Positions 46,244-55,286 of a DNA stretch of 64,000 nt are shown here, in pieces; positions within the stretch are counted from its first letter, which is position 1, and every line of letters begins with the position of its first letter. Position numbers and translations under genes: made by a program. This DNA is from Pelagivirga sediminicola (GTDB lineage: Bacteria > Pseudomonadota > Alphaproteobacteria > Rhodobacterales > Rhodobacteraceae), in contig NZ_QCYH01000004.1 in assembly GCF_003072125.1 (NCBI RefSeq), forward strand, positions 124,001-188,000. The letters run 5' to 3'. The notes under the pieces were generated by a model. That model did not search any database. It had not been told where the DNA came from and was given only the letters and a program-made list of their open reading frames with translations.

Positions 46244-47818
46244 ATGTCCGATCTGCGCGACGCCGCGATGACCTCGAAAGCCTGGCCTTTTGAAGAAGCG
46301 CGCCGGCTGCTCAAACGCTATGACTCCAAGGTGCCCGAGAAGGGCTATGTGCTGTTCGAGACGGGCTATGGCCCCTCCGGCCTGCCGCATATCGGCACGT
46401 TTGGCGAGGTGCTGCGCACCACGATGATCCGGCGCGCGTTCGAGGTGATCAGCGACATACCGACGCGGCTGATCTGCTTTTCCGACGATCTGGACGGCAT
46501 GCGCAAGGTGCCCGGCAACGTGCCGAACCCTGAGGCGCTGGCCGAGCATCTGCAAAAGCCGCTGACATCGGTGCCCGATCCCTTCGGCACGCATGACAGC
46601 TTTGGCGCGCATAACAACGCCATGCTGCGCCGGTTCCTGGATACGTTCGGCTTTGAATACGAGTTCATCAGCGCCACCGAATTCTATCGCTCCGGCCGGT
46701 TCGACGAGGTGCTGCTGCGCGCCGCCGAGCGGTATGACGACGTGATGAAGGTGATGCTGAAATCCTTGCGCGACGAGCGGCGCCAGACCTATTCGATCTT
46801 CCTGCCGATCCACCCCGAAACGGGCCGCGTGCTCTATGTGCCGATCAAGCATGTGGATGCGGCGAAGGGCGAGATCACCTTTGACACCGAAGACGGCGAG
46901 GAGATGACGCTGCCCGTCACGGGCGGCAACGTCAAACTGCAGTGGAAGCCCGATTTCGGTGCCCGCTGGGCCGCGCTGGACGTGGATTTCGAGATGTACG
47001 GCAAGGATCACAGCACCAACACGCCGATCTATGACAGCATTTGCGAGATCCTCGGCGGCAAACGCCCCGAGCATTTCACCTATGAGCTTTTCCTTGACGA
47101 GAACGGTCAGAAAATCTCGAAATCCTCCGGCAACGGGATCAGCATTGATGAATGGCTGACCTATGCGGCCACCGAAAGCCTGAGCTATTTCATGTATGCC
47201 AAGCCCAAGACGGCCAAGCGCATGCATTTCGACGTGATCCCCAAGGCGGTGGACGAATATCATCAGCAGCTGCGTGCCTATGCCGGGCAGGATGCCGCTC
47301 AGAAGGTGAACAACCCCGTCTTTCACATCCATCCCGAGGGCGTGCCGGAAAGCCGTATGGTCGTGCCGTTCTCGATGCTGCTGAATCTCGCCTCCGTCGC
47401 GGGCGCCGAGCGCAAGGACCAGCTTTGGGGCTTCATCCAGCGTTATGCGCCCGAGGCCAGCGCCGAGACGAACCCCGACATGGACGCCGCCGTCGGCTAT
47501 GCGCTGCGCTATTACGAGGATTTCGTGAAGCCCGCCAAGGTCTACCGCGCGCCCACCGATCCTGAGCGCGAGGCACTGGCCGAGCTGCGCGACCGGCTGG
47601 CCGCGTATGACGGCCCGCGCGATGACGAGGCGTTGCAATCGGTGGTCTACGATGTCGGGCGCGACCGTTTCGATCCGCTCAAGGGCTGGTTCAGTGCGCT
47701 TTACGAGGTGCTTCTGGGCGCGCGCCAAGGCCCGCGCTTCGGCGGATTCATCGCCCTTTATGGGGTCGAGGAAACTGTTCAGTTGATCGACGACGCATTG
47801 GCTGGCAAGTTCGTCTGA
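46244..47818 (+). CDS. lysK: Lysyl-tRNA synthetase, class I
   Basis: Charges tRNA-Lys in the cytoplasm; 524 residues. This is the class I enzyme found in archaea and some bacteria including many alphaproteobacteria, not the usual class II LysS. The HIGH motif is PHIGT at about 48-52 and the KMSKS motif is KISKS at about 290-294. The block [17 protein letters not shown] is typical of class I LysRS. ATG 46244 has a TTGGAG site 6-7 nt upstream; a TTG at 46232 is less likely. It is divergent from the TerB-like gene. Confidence 0.93.
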   Translation: MSDLRDAAMTSKAWPFEEARRLLKRYDSKVPEKGYVLFETGYGPSGLPHIGTFGEVLRTTMIRRAFEVISDIPTRLICFSDDLDGMRKVPGNVPNPEALAEHLQKPLTSVPDPFGTHDSFGAHNNAMLRRFLDTFGFEYEFISATEFYRSGRFDEVLLRAAERYDDVMKVMLKSLRDERRQTYSIFLPIHPETGRVLYVPIKHVDAAKGEITFDTEDGEEMTLPVTGGNVKLQWKPDFGARWAALDVDFEMYGKDHSTNTPIYDSICEILGGKRPEHFTYELFLDENGQKISKSSGNGISIDEWLTYAATESLSYFMYAKPKTAKRMHFDVIPKAVDEYHQQLRAYAGQDAAQKVNNPVFHIHPEGVPESRMVVPFSMLLNLASVAGAERKDQLWGFIQRYAPEASAETNPDMDAAVGYALRYYEDFVKPAKVYRAPTDPEREALAELRDRLAAYDGPRDDEALQSVVYDVGRDRFDPLKGWFSALYEVLLGARQGPRFGGFIALYGVEETVQLIDDALAGKFV

Positions 47819-47867
47819 ACAAGCGGCGGGCAACGCCGCGCGATTTTCCGAGGCAAAGGAGACGGCG

Positions 47868-48278
47868 ATGAAATACGCAGTGATGGCGGCCGGGCTGTGC
47901 GGTCTGGGCATATTGGGCGCCTGCATTCAGCCCACCGCGATGCCCGAAGCCAGTGAGGGCCGCGCGCTTTACGCCGAGAATTGCGTGCAGTGTCATGGTG
48001 TGTCGGGCAAAGGTGACGGGCCTTGGGCGAAGGAGATGAAACCTGCGCCGACGGACCTGACGCAGCTGTCGCGCCAATACAAGTTTCCACGTGCGCGCGT
48101 TCTGTCCACGATCGACGGCTATCACCGCGCCGACCTGCCCGGTCAGCAGATGCCGGAATTCGGCCTGCTGCTGCAGGGGGAAACCGTGCCGGTGGACACC
48201 GGCGATGGCGTGATGACGCCCACTCCGCGCCCTCTGGCAGCGCTTTTGGCGTATCTGGAATCTATTCAGGACGTCTGA
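47868..48278 (+). CDS. Lipoprotein cytochrome c, class I
   Basis: Monoheme cytochrome of 136 residues. A lipoprotein signal ends in LGAC (Cys19), so the protein should be attached to a membrane on the periplasmic side. The heme site is CVQCH (Cys39 to His43), and a distal methionine is likely in GQQMPEFG. The short GSGKGDGPWA after the heme site fits small soluble-type cytochromes. An AAGGAG site lies 7 nt before the ATG. It is convergent with the helicase gene, 6 bp apart. Confidence 0.85.
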   Translation: MKYAVMAAGLCGLGILGACIQPTAMPEASEGRALYAENCVQCHGVSGKGDGPWAKEMKPAPTDLTQLSRQYKFPRARVLSTIDGYHRADLPGQQMPEFGLLLQGETVPVDTGDGVMTPTPRPLAALLAYLESIQDV

Positions 48279-48284
48279 GGCCCG

Positions 48285-50687
48285 TCAGGCCAGCCCGGCC
48301 TCCTGCATCAGCCGCGCCGATTCTTCGGCCAGCAGACGCTCTTCGCCCGCGCCGCTGACCGGTGTGCGCCCCACCTCCAGAAAGAGCGGCGCCGCCAGCG
48401 GCGTGGCGCGTGGCAGGCGCAGCAGGTCGATCCGGCCCTGAACGCGCGCGATCATCTCCTCGATCCGGCCGAAATCGACCAGACCGCGCATCGCCTCGGT
48501 CCGGGTGATGCGCAACAGCAGGTGATCGGGGTCGTATTTCACCAGCGTGTCATAGAGGATATCGGACGAAAACGTCGCTTGCCGCCCCGATTTGCGCGCC
48601 TGCGGCAGGTTGCGCTGGATCAGCCCCGCAATGGTGGCCGACGCGCGAAAGGTGCGTTTCATCACCGCGTTTCCGGTCAGCCACTGGTCCAGCCCCTGGC
48701 GCAGCGCCGCCGCATCAAAGAGCGGCGCGGCATCCGTCAACGGCTCCAGCCCCCAGATCAGCGTGGCGTAATCGGTAGCGACAAAACCGAGCGGGTCAAG
48801 GCCCAACTCCTCCATCCGCTTGGTCAAAAGCAGCCCCAGCGTCTGCTGCGCGTTGCGCCCGGCAAAGCCGTAGATGCAGGCATGCTCGCGCCCCTCATGG
48901 GGAAAGCTCTCGATCAGAAGCCGCCCCGCCGTTGGCATCCGGCTCGTCCGGCGCTGAAGATGCAGCCATTCGGCGGTATGGGCGGGCAGGGCCGGCCAAT
49001 CGGGCTGCGCCAGCATCACAAGGATGCGCTGGCTAAGCTGCGTCGACGTGGCAAACTTGGTGCCGCCGAACGTCGCGATCTTGGGCTTGCGCCCGTCCGA
49101 GCGGCTGACCTCGACAGTCATCTCGCGCAAGGATTCGTATCGCACCACCTGCCCGCCGATCAGGAACGTGTCGCCGGGGGTGAGCGTGGCGGCAAAGCTC
49201 TCCTCGATCTCGCCCAGGGGCTTGCCGCCGCGACCGCGCTGCATCCGCACCTTCAGCAGATCGGTGTCCTGAATGGTGCCGATATTCATGCGGACGATCT
49301 GTGCGCTGCGCGGATCGCGCAGCTGCCAGAGGCCATCCCGCCGCACCAGCCGCTGCCACTTGTCATAGGCGCGCAGAGCATAGCCGCCGGTGGCGCAGAA
49401 ATCGAGGCAATCGTCGAAATCCGCGCGGCGGAGCGCCGCGTAGGGGCCCGCTGTCGTCACCTCGGCAAAAAGCCGATCTGCATCGAACGGTCCCGAGCAG
49501 GCGGCGATCAGGATATGCTGGCACAGGACATCCAGCGGGCCGGGACCGCGCGGATCGCCGTCCAGATCACGCGCGCGCACCGCCTCCAGCGCGGCGACGC
49601 ATTCGACCACCTCGAAACGGTTGGCGGGGACCAGAAGCGCCTTGGACGGCGCGTTGTAGCGGTGATTCGCGCGCCCGATCCGCTGCACCAGGCGCTTGAC
49701 GTTCTTCGGCGCGCTGACCTGAATGACAAGATCCACATCGCCCCAGTCGATGCCCAGATCGAGGCTGCCGGTGCAGACGATGGCGCGCAATTCGCCGCGC
49801 TGCATGGCGCCCTCGACGCGCTGGCGCTGGCCGCGATCAAGGCTGCCGTGATGGATGCCGATGGCCAGGTTTTCGTCATTGGCCAGCCACAGGTTGCGAA
49901 AAAAGAGCTCGGCCTGCGCGCGGGTATTGTGGAAAATCAGCGTGGTGTTGTGCGCCTTGATCTGCTCCAGCACCGCCGGGATCGCGTAGGCCGCGCCGCC
50001 GCCGGCCCATGGCGGCGGCTCGGCCACTTGCAGCATCTCGATATCGGGATCGGGGCCGGGATCGGCGAGGATGATCTCGCAAGGGTCCGGGTGGCGGGCC
50101 AGAAACCGCGCGATGGCGGCCGGATCCTCGACCGTGGCGGACAGGCCGACACGGCGCAGACCGGGGCAAAGCGCCTGCAGACGGCTGAGCGCCAGCATCA
50201 ACTGATCGCCGCGTTTGGAGTCGGCCAGCGCATGAATTTCGTCGATCACGACGCGCTGGAGCCCCGCAAAGATGCGCGGCGCGTCCTCGTAGGAGGTCAG
50301 CAGTGCAAGGCTCTCGGGCGTGGTCAGCAGGATATCGGGCGGATCGGCGCGCTGGCGGCGCTTTTGCGTATAGGACGTGTCGCCGGTGCGGTCCTCGATC
50401 CGGATGGGCAGGCCCATTTCCTCGACCGGTGTTGTCAGGTTGCGGCGGATGTCATTGGCCAGCGCCTTGAGCGGCGAAATATAGAGCGTATGCAGGCCCT
50501 TGTGGCCGCCCTCGCCAAGCTCGGCCAGCGTCGGCAGGAACCCGGCCAGCGTCTTGCCGCCGCCGGTGGGGGCGATCAGCAACAGGGACGGATCCACGCT
50601 GCGTGCCATCATTTCGCGCTGGTGGGGATGCACCGACCAGCCGCGCGCGGCGAACCAGTCGGTGAATTTGGGCGGCAATTCGATCAT
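48285..50687 (-). CDS. Lhr-type ligase-associated DEXH-box DNA helicase
   Basis: Superfamily 2 helicase of 800 residues. Walker A is IAPTGGGKTLAGFLP, the DEAH-type box is VIDEIHAL, motif III is SATVED, and motif VI is RIGRANHRYN. The C-terminal half carries the Lhr winged-helix and unique domains (GDTFLIGGQVVRYE, TEWLHLQRR-type block). Its length fits the subgroup usually encoded with a DNA ligase, a metallophosphoesterase and an exonuclease; none of these is adjacent here. It probably acts in DNA damage tolerance. A pair of AT-rich hairpins lies upstream. Confidence 0.88.
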   Translation of the reverse strand: MIELPPKFTDWFAARGWSVHPHQREMMARSVDPSLLLIAPTGGGKTLAGFLPTLAELGEGGHKGLHTLYISPLKALANDIRRNLTTPVEEMGLPIRIEDRTGDTSYTQKRRQRADPPDILLTTPESLALLTSYEDAPRIFAGLQRVVIDEIHALADSKRGDQLMLALSRLQALCPGLRRVGLSATVEDPAAIARFLARHPDPCEIILADPGPDPDIEMLQVAEPPPWAGGGAAYAIPAVLEQIKAHNTTLIFHNTRAQAELFFRNLWLANDENLAIGIHHGSLDRGQRQRVEGAMQRGELRAIVCTGSLDLGIDWGDVDLVIQVSAPKNVKRLVQRIGRANHRYNAPSKALLVPANRFEVVECVAALEAVRARDLDGDPRGPGPLDVLCQHILIAACSGPFDADRLFAEVTTAGPYAALRRADFDDCLDFCATGGYALRAYDKWQRLVRRDGLWQLRDPRSAQIVRMNIGTIQDTDLLKVRMQRGRGGKPLGEIEESFAATLTPGDTFLIGGQVVRYESLREMTVEVSRSDGRKPKIATFGGTKFATSTQLSQRILVMLAQPDWPALPAHTAEWLHLQRRTSRMPTAGRLLIESFPHEGREHACIYGFAGRNAQQTLGLLLTKRMEELGLDPLGFVATDYATLIWGLEPLTDAAPLFDAAALRQGLDQWLTGNAVMKRTFRASATIAGLIQRNLPQARKSGRQATFSSDILYDTLVKYDPDHLLLRITRTEAMRGLVDFGRIEEMIARVQGRIDLLRLPRATPLAAPLFLEVGRTPVSGAGEERLLAEESARLMQEAGLA

Positions 50688-50713
50688 GCGCCTTTATCTA
50701 GGATGAAGGCGCA

Positions 50714-50760
50714 GATTTTTCGCCGAAAAATCGGAAAAAGCGAATTTTCTGCGAAAATTC
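50714..50760 (-). terminator. Tandem AT-rich hairpins between the AAA ATPase and helicase genes
   Basis: Hairpin 1 is GAATTTTC (50742-50749) with GAAAATTC (50753-50760); on the minus strand it is followed by GCTTTTT, as in an intrinsic terminator of the AAA ATPase gene. Hairpin 2 is GATTTTTCG (50714-50722) with CGAAAAATC (50724-50732). Together they fill the 81-bp gap and may also insulate the helicase promoter. Confidence 0.55.
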
Positions 50761-50768
50761 TTGCGGCG

Positions 50769-52082
50769 TCAGTTCACGATCTCGCTGTCTTCGACGAACA
50801 TGTTGGCCCAGGCGCGGTCGATCAGGTCGGGCGTCATCTGATAGGGGATGCCTTCGAATTCGCAGATCGAGATCATCTGGTCGATCAGGAACACCGGCTG
50901 ATAATTGGCGTAAACGTTGTCGATCTCGGGGTATTTCTTCTTGAGAAGATGCACCAGCGCGGGCTCGTTCAGGGGGATCTGCTTCTTGCGGGCGACCATG
51001 GCGAAAATCTTGAGGAAGTCGGCCTGATTGGGGCCATCAATCTTGATCTTGTAGAAAATCCGGCGCAACGCGGCCTGGTCGAAGATCTTGTTGGGATGAA
51101 AGTTGGTCGAAAAGATCGCGAGCGTGTCGAAGGGCACCTCGAATTTCTCGCCCGATTGCAGCGCCAGGATATCCTTGGATTCCTCCAGCGGCACGATCCA
51201 GCGGTTGACCAGGTTCTGCGGCGGCTCCACCTGTCGGCCAAGGTCGTCGACGATGAAGATGCCGCCCGTCGATTTCAGCTGAAGCGACGCCTGATAGGTG
51301 CGGGCCGTCGGGTTGTAGACCAGATCAAGCATGTCGAGCGTCAATTCGCCGCCCGTGATCACGGTGGGCCGCTCGCAGCGCACATAGCGCGCATCGAACG
51401 TGCGGCGGCGGCGCAGGGAGTTGGGATCGTCCGCCTCCGCCTCGGCCTTGGAATGGACGATGGGGTCATAGACGGTGATCACTTGGCCGGCATATTCTAT
51501 GGCCATGGGCACATAGATGCGATCGCCCATCGCGTCGCGGATGCCATTGGAAATGCTGGATTTACCGTTCCCGGGCGGGCCATACATGAGGATCGAGCGG
51601 CCGGCGCTGACGGCGGGGCCAAGCTGGTCCAGCAGGCTGGGCGGCAGCACCAGATGGCCCATCGCGCCGGTCAGCTGGTCGCGCGTGATCTGGATGTTGC
51701 GGATCGACTGGCGTTTGACCTGCTCGGCATAGACGGCGAGCGGGACCGGCATCGGGCCGAAATATTCGGACTGCGCCAGGGCATCCAGCGCCCGCGCCTT
51801 GCCCGCATCGGTCAGCTGATAGCCCATCTCGCTGCCGGAGGTCGCGCTCATCGTGCCGGTTGCCTCCAGCAGGCGCTGTTCGCGCGCCAGATCGACCAAT
51901 TCCTGCGTCACGGTGCGCGGCAGGCAGATGGCGGTCGCGATTTCGCTGACCATGTCCACATTCTTGCGAAAGATGGTCTTCAACAGGATGTCGCGCATCA
52001 TCACGATGCTCAGGCGCATGTCCTCGATCGTGGTGGGGGGCGGCGGGGGCTGCACGCCCTGCGGGGTCACTTGCATGTTCAT
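50769..52082 (-). CDS. AAA ATPase at the end of the Tad pilus locus, uncharacterised
   Basis: Protein of 437 residues. The N-terminal 100 residues look like a winged-helix domain (MRDILLKTIFRKNVDMVSEIA, then TAICLPRTVTQELVDLARE). The AAA core has Walker A in MYGPPGNGKSSISNG, Walker B/sensor in GGIFIVDDLGRQ and a sensor-1-like TLAIFSTNFHP, with an arginine finger candidate in AALRRIFYKI. It is encoded 90 bp downstream of the prepilin peptidase gene on the same strand, so a role in Flp pilus assembly or its control is plausible. I know no characterised homologue; MoxR-like chaperone or transcription-linked ATPase are options. Confidence 0.75.
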   Translation of the reverse strand: MNMQVTPQGVQPPPPPTTIEDMRLSIVMMRDILLKTIFRKNVDMVSEIATAICLPRTVTQELVDLAREQRLLEATGTMSATSGSEMGYQLTDAGKARALDALAQSEYFGPMPVPLAVYAEQVKRQSIRNIQITRDQLTGAMGHLVLPPSLLDQLGPAVSAGRSILMYGPPGNGKSSISNGIRDAMGDRIYVPMAIEYAGQVITVYDPIVHSKAEAEADDPNSLRRRRTFDARYVRCERPTVITGGELTLDMLDLVYNPTARTYQASLQLKSTGGIFIVDDLGRQVEPPQNLVNRWIVPLEESKDILALQSGEKFEVPFDTLAIFSTNFHPNKIFDQAALRRIFYKIKIDGPNQADFLKIFAMVARKKQIPLNEPALVHLLKKKYPEIDNVYANYQPVFLIDQMISICEFEGIPYQMTPDLIDRAWANMFVEDSEIVN

Positions 52083-52172
52083 GGAATCGCGGCCTTGGCT
52101 ATCTCGGTCCGCTGCAAGCTGCCTGCCAATGATGGACGAAATAAGGCCGCGCGTGGGCGCTGCGGTGATATG

Positions 52173-52667
52173 TCAGGCGCCGTAAAGCGCGCCGAGCACG
52201 ATGTAGGCCGCCATCGCGCCGCCCAGCGACAGGCCCATCGGATACTTGCCCTCGCGTGTCCAGCTTTCCCAGTGCGGCGCAAGACGGCGCAGGGCGGTAT
52301 GCTTGGCGATGCGGTGGACGGCATAGCCCGCGATCATGGTGCCCGCCAGCAGCATCAGCACAAGTTGCAGATCGCCGATGGCGATGAACGGCGCCGCCGC
52401 CGCGGCAAATTTCGCATCCCCCGCACCAATCAGGCCGACCGCGTTCAGCACCATTCCGGCCAGCAGGACCACCACCAGATGCACGAGCCGCCATGCAAAG
52501 ACATCTATCGGCAGCACGACAATGCCAATGGCCACAAAGATCACGGCCAGCGTCACGACCGCCTTGTTCGGGATCTTCATGTAACGCAGGTCGTTCCAGG
52601 CCACCCAGATGCAGACGGGCAGGACCAGCGGCGCGAACCAGATGGCGGAAATGGCTGAAATATGCAT
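52173..52667 (-). CDS. tadV: Prepilin peptidase of the Tad pilus (TadV/CpaA)
   Basis: Inner-membrane aspartic peptidase of 164 residues that matures the Flp prepilin. The catalytic aspartates are in VAWNDLRYMKIPN (after helix 1) and in LIGAGDAKFAAAAAP, the GxGD motif. Five or six hydrophobic segments are visible. As in most TadV proteins there is no N-terminal methyltransferase domain. It lies 133 bp downstream of the first TPR lipoprotein gene, at the far end of the locus from its substrate gene flp. Confidence 0.88.
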   Translation of the reverse strand: MHISAISAIWFAPLVLPVCIWVAWNDLRYMKIPNKAVVTLAVIFVAIGIVVLPIDVFAWRLVHLVVVLLAGMVLNAVGLIGAGDAKFAAAAAPFIAIGDLQLVLMLLAGTMIAGYAVHRIAKHTALRRLAPHWESWTREGKYPMGLSLGGAMAAYIVLGALYGA

Positions 52668-52800
52668 GGGCCGCGCCCCTCGCTGAAAAGGGGCCGCCAG
52701 AGAGCGCAGGGGCCGCCCGAAGGCGTCATGCGTCTGTGGCCCGAAAGATCGTCAACACAAGGCCCGCCCGCACGCCCCGGTTTGGCGCGGCGGGGCGGGG

Positions 52801-53658
52801 TTAATTGGTCACATTGCCCTCCAGCGCGCTCAGGCTGCGCACGGCGGCTTCGAAATGCTGCGGGTGGGTGTCGATGGCATCGCGCAAAAGGCCCTTGCCG
52901 GTGGTCACGTCGCCCTTCTTGATCGCCGAAAGGCCCAGCGTATAAAGAAGCTGCGCGCGTTCCGTCTGGCTGACGGGCATGACGGGCAGGGCATAATTGC
53001 CTTGCGCGCCGCGTGCCAGCACCAGGTTGTTCTTGGCGGTGAAAAGGCTGCCATCCTGGCGGATCGCATCCGAAAAAAGACGCTCGGCATCGGCAAAATC
53101 GCCGCGGCTCAACTTGGAATAGCCCCAGTTGTTCATGACGTTCGCAGGCTGTGTCGTCAGGCCGACGGCGGTTTCATAAAAACTGTCGGCCTTCTTCCAG
53201 TTCTTGTTGCTGTCGGCGACCATCGCCTCCAGCCGGTAGCGTTTGAACGTCTCATAGGTCGGGGGCACGGTGTTCAGCGTCTTCTCGGCGCTGTCCCATT
53301 CATTGTTGCGGATATGCGCATCCGCCAGATCGACGCGGTCCGCATCGGTGACGTCCTTGTGCGCCGCGACCTTTTTCCAGGCGGCGACGCCCTCGGTGTT
53401 GCGCCCTGCGCGGATCAGCGATTGCGCAAGCCCGCGCTGAAGGTCGATGCGATCGGGTTTTTCTGCCGTGCTGCGCTGAAAATAGGCGACGGACTCGTTG
53501 GGGTCGGCGACGGTCAACATCACGTCGTTGAGGTTGGACTCGTCCACGACGTTGACGTCCTGAAACTTGCGATCGACCTCTTCATTGTCGGATTTCTCGC
53601 ATGCCGCAAGAACGATGATCCCTGCCGCGCAGAGCGAAAATAGGATGGGGTGGCGCAT
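52801..53658 (-). CDS. TPR lipoprotein of the Tad locus (TadD-like)
   Basis: Protein of 285 residues with a lipoprotein signal ending LAAC (Cys20). After an acidic linker it has at least five tetratricopeptide-type repeats (RIDLQRGLAQSLIRAGRNTEGVAAWKK, RVDLADAHIRNNEWDSAEKTL and so on). TadD proteins are outer-membrane-associated TPR lipoproteins thought to help place the secretin. Two such genes occur in tandem in this locus. It starts 64 bp after the second TPR gene's start-side neighbour and precedes tadV. Confidence 0.82.
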   Translation of the reverse strand: MRHPILFSLCAAGIIVLAACEKSDNEEVDRKFQDVNVVDESNLNDVMLTVADPNESVAYFQRSTAEKPDRIDLQRGLAQSLIRAGRNTEGVAAWKKVAAHKDVTDADRVDLADAHIRNNEWDSAEKTLNTVPPTYETFKRYRLEAMVADSNKNWKKADSFYETAVGLTTQPANVMNNWGYSKLSRGDFADAERLFSDAIRQDGSLFTAKNNLVLARGAQGNYALPVMPVSQTERAQLLYTLGLSAIKKGDVTTGKGLLRDAIDTHPQHFEAAVRSLSALEGNVTN

Positions 53659-53722
53659 TTTTGCGTCCTTTTACTGCCTTGCCTCGTGTCGGTGCGCGCC
53701 CCCCCGTGTCGGGGTTTGTCGA

Positions 53723-54274
53723 TCAGGGAATGGACCGGATCAGGTAGTCACTGCTGCCGCGTCGCACCAATTTATAATCTTGCTCTTCGGCCTCAGCATA
53801 GACCGAATTTTCCTGTTTTGCGAGTGCCAAGCGCAGATTGTCGCGAATCGAGTCACTTTCGCCATTGTCCAGCGCATAGGCGCGGCGGAAAACCTGCTCG
53901 GCCTCGGAAATCTCGCCCTGCTCCATCAGCGTGACGCCCAGATTGTTCCAGGCCTCGGGCGAGGTTTCGTCCTTCTTGATCGCATCGCGCAGCAGCGTTT
54001 CGGCCTGGCCCACGCGGCCAAGGCCCAGATAGGCGCTGCCAAGGCCCAGATACACTTCGGAGGTCATGCCCTGCTCGAGCGCGGCGCGCGAGAAGGCCTT
54101 GATCGCCAATTCGTACTCGCCCGCGCTGATCAGGCGGTGGCCCACGGTGGTGGCATCGACCATGGCGGCGCCCGGCGCCACGCCGGGGGCATAGGGGCTG
54201 CCGGTGGGCCGACCCGGATCGCCGCAGCCCGCGAGGGCGACCAGAAGCGGCAGAAGTGCTGAAATGCGCGTCAT
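53723..54274 (-). CDS. tadD: TPR lipoprotein TadD
   Basis: Lipoprotein of 183 residues; the signal ends LAGC (Cys17). Three tetratricopeptide repeats are recognisable (AGEYELAIKAFSRAALEQG, VYLGLGSAYLGLGRVGQAETLLRDAI, AWNNLGVTLMEQGEISEAEQVFRRA). Probably an outer-membrane pilotin-like partner of the Tad secretin. It lies 24 bp downstream of tadC, consistent with co-transcription. The C-terminal tail (YKLVRRGSSDYLIRSIP) is outside the repeats. Confidence 0.85.
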   Translation of the reverse strand: MTRISALLPLLVALAGCGDPGRPTGSPYAPGVAPGAAMVDATTVGHRLISAGEYELAIKAFSRAALEQGMTSEVYLGLGSAYLGLGRVGQAETLLRDAIKKDETSPEAWNNLGVTLMEQGEISEAEQVFRRAYALDNGESDSIRDNLRLALAKQENSVYAEAEEQDYKLVRRGSSDYLIRSIP

Positions 54275-54298
54275 GGCATCCTATCTGAAATGGCCCGG

Positions 54299-55273
54299 CT
54301 ATTGCGACATTGCGGCCAGGTCCATGATGCCCAGAACCGACGGCCCCACCAGAATGATCAGTAGTGGCGGAACTGTAAACATCATCGTTGCCAATGTCAT
54401 CTTGGTTGGCAGCTTGTTCGCCTTTTCCTCGGCCCGCATCACGCGTTTGTCGCGCATTTCGCTGGCATAGACGCGCAAGGCGTCGGCGATGGATGTGCCG
54501 AAGGTCTGCGACTGCACCAGCACGGTCACGAAGCTGGAGATATCCTGCACGCCGCAGCGGTCGGCCATCTCGTTCAGCACGCCCGCCTTGTCGCGCCCGG
54601 CCTTGATCTGCTGGCTGACCATCAGGTATTCGTCCGCCAGCGCCGGAAAGGACGAGCGGATCTCGTTGCTGACGCGGATGATCGCCTGATCGAGCGATTG
54701 GCCGGCCTCGACGCAGACCAGCATCATGTCCAGACTGTCGGGAAAGCCGTCGGTGATTTCCTCCTGCCGCTGCTGCTGGCGCTTGGTCACCCAGTATTTC
54801 GGCGCCATGTATCCCACGCCGCCGGGACCAAGGATATAGAGCACGACCTGCGTCGTGCTGGTCTCGCCGCCGGATTTGAACAGCACGTAATAGAGCACGC
54901 CCAGAACCAGACCGCCCACGCCGAGGGCAAATTGCGCAAAGTGGAAATACCGCACCGCGTCGCGGTCGCGATACCCCGCCTGCATCAGCTTCTTGCGCAT
55001 CTCCGACAGCTGCTTTTCGTCCTGCGGCTCAAGAAAGCCGGCATACTTGTCCAGCTTGTCGTTCTTGGAGCCGCGCAGTCGCTGCTGGTGCTGGCCCTGC
55101 TTGCTGGCCTTGGCGGCCGCTTCGGATTTTCTCAGCTTGTCCAGCGGATCCTCGGGCCGGTTCATCATCATGACGGCCGTGATGGCGATCAGCATGAGCC
55201 CCAGAATGCCCGCCCCGATGATCGGAAGCAGCTCGCCCATGGGGCCGGACAGCATATCGGTGAAGAAGGTCAT
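54299..55273 (-). CDS. tadC: Tad pilus inner-membrane platform protein TadC
   Basis: Type II secretion F-family membrane protein of 324 residues. An N-terminal helix (about 14-36), a cytoplasmic F-domain (PDSLDMMLVCVEAGQSLDQAI, and TFGTSIADALRVYASEMRDKR, the conserved blocks) and C-terminal membrane helices are visible. With TadB it forms the inner-membrane base on which the TadA motor acts. It follows tadB by 13 bp. Confidence 0.92.
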   Translation of the reverse strand: MTFFTDMLSGPMGELLPIIGAGILGLMLIAITAVMMMNRPEDPLDKLRKSEAAAKASKQGQHQQRLRGSKNDKLDKYAGFLEPQDEKQLSEMRKKLMQAGYRDRDAVRYFHFAQFALGVGGLVLGVLYYVLFKSGGETSTTQVVLYILGPGGVGYMAPKYWVTKRQQQRQEEITDGFPDSLDMMLVCVEAGQSLDQAIIRVSNEIRSSFPALADEYLMVSQQIKAGRDKAGVLNEMADRCGVQDISSFVTVLVQSQTFGTSIADALRVYASEMRDKRVMRAEEKANKLPTKMTLATMMFTVPPLLIILVGPSVLGIMDLAAMSQ

Positions 55274-55286
55274 CGAAGGATCCTAT

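Noticed and set aside
48522..52658. A 1378-codon open frame on the plus strand
   Set aside because: It runs antisense through the helicase, AAA ATPase and prepilin peptidase genes, which have clear motifs. The frame has no recognisable domain and is a by-product of GC-rich codon use.
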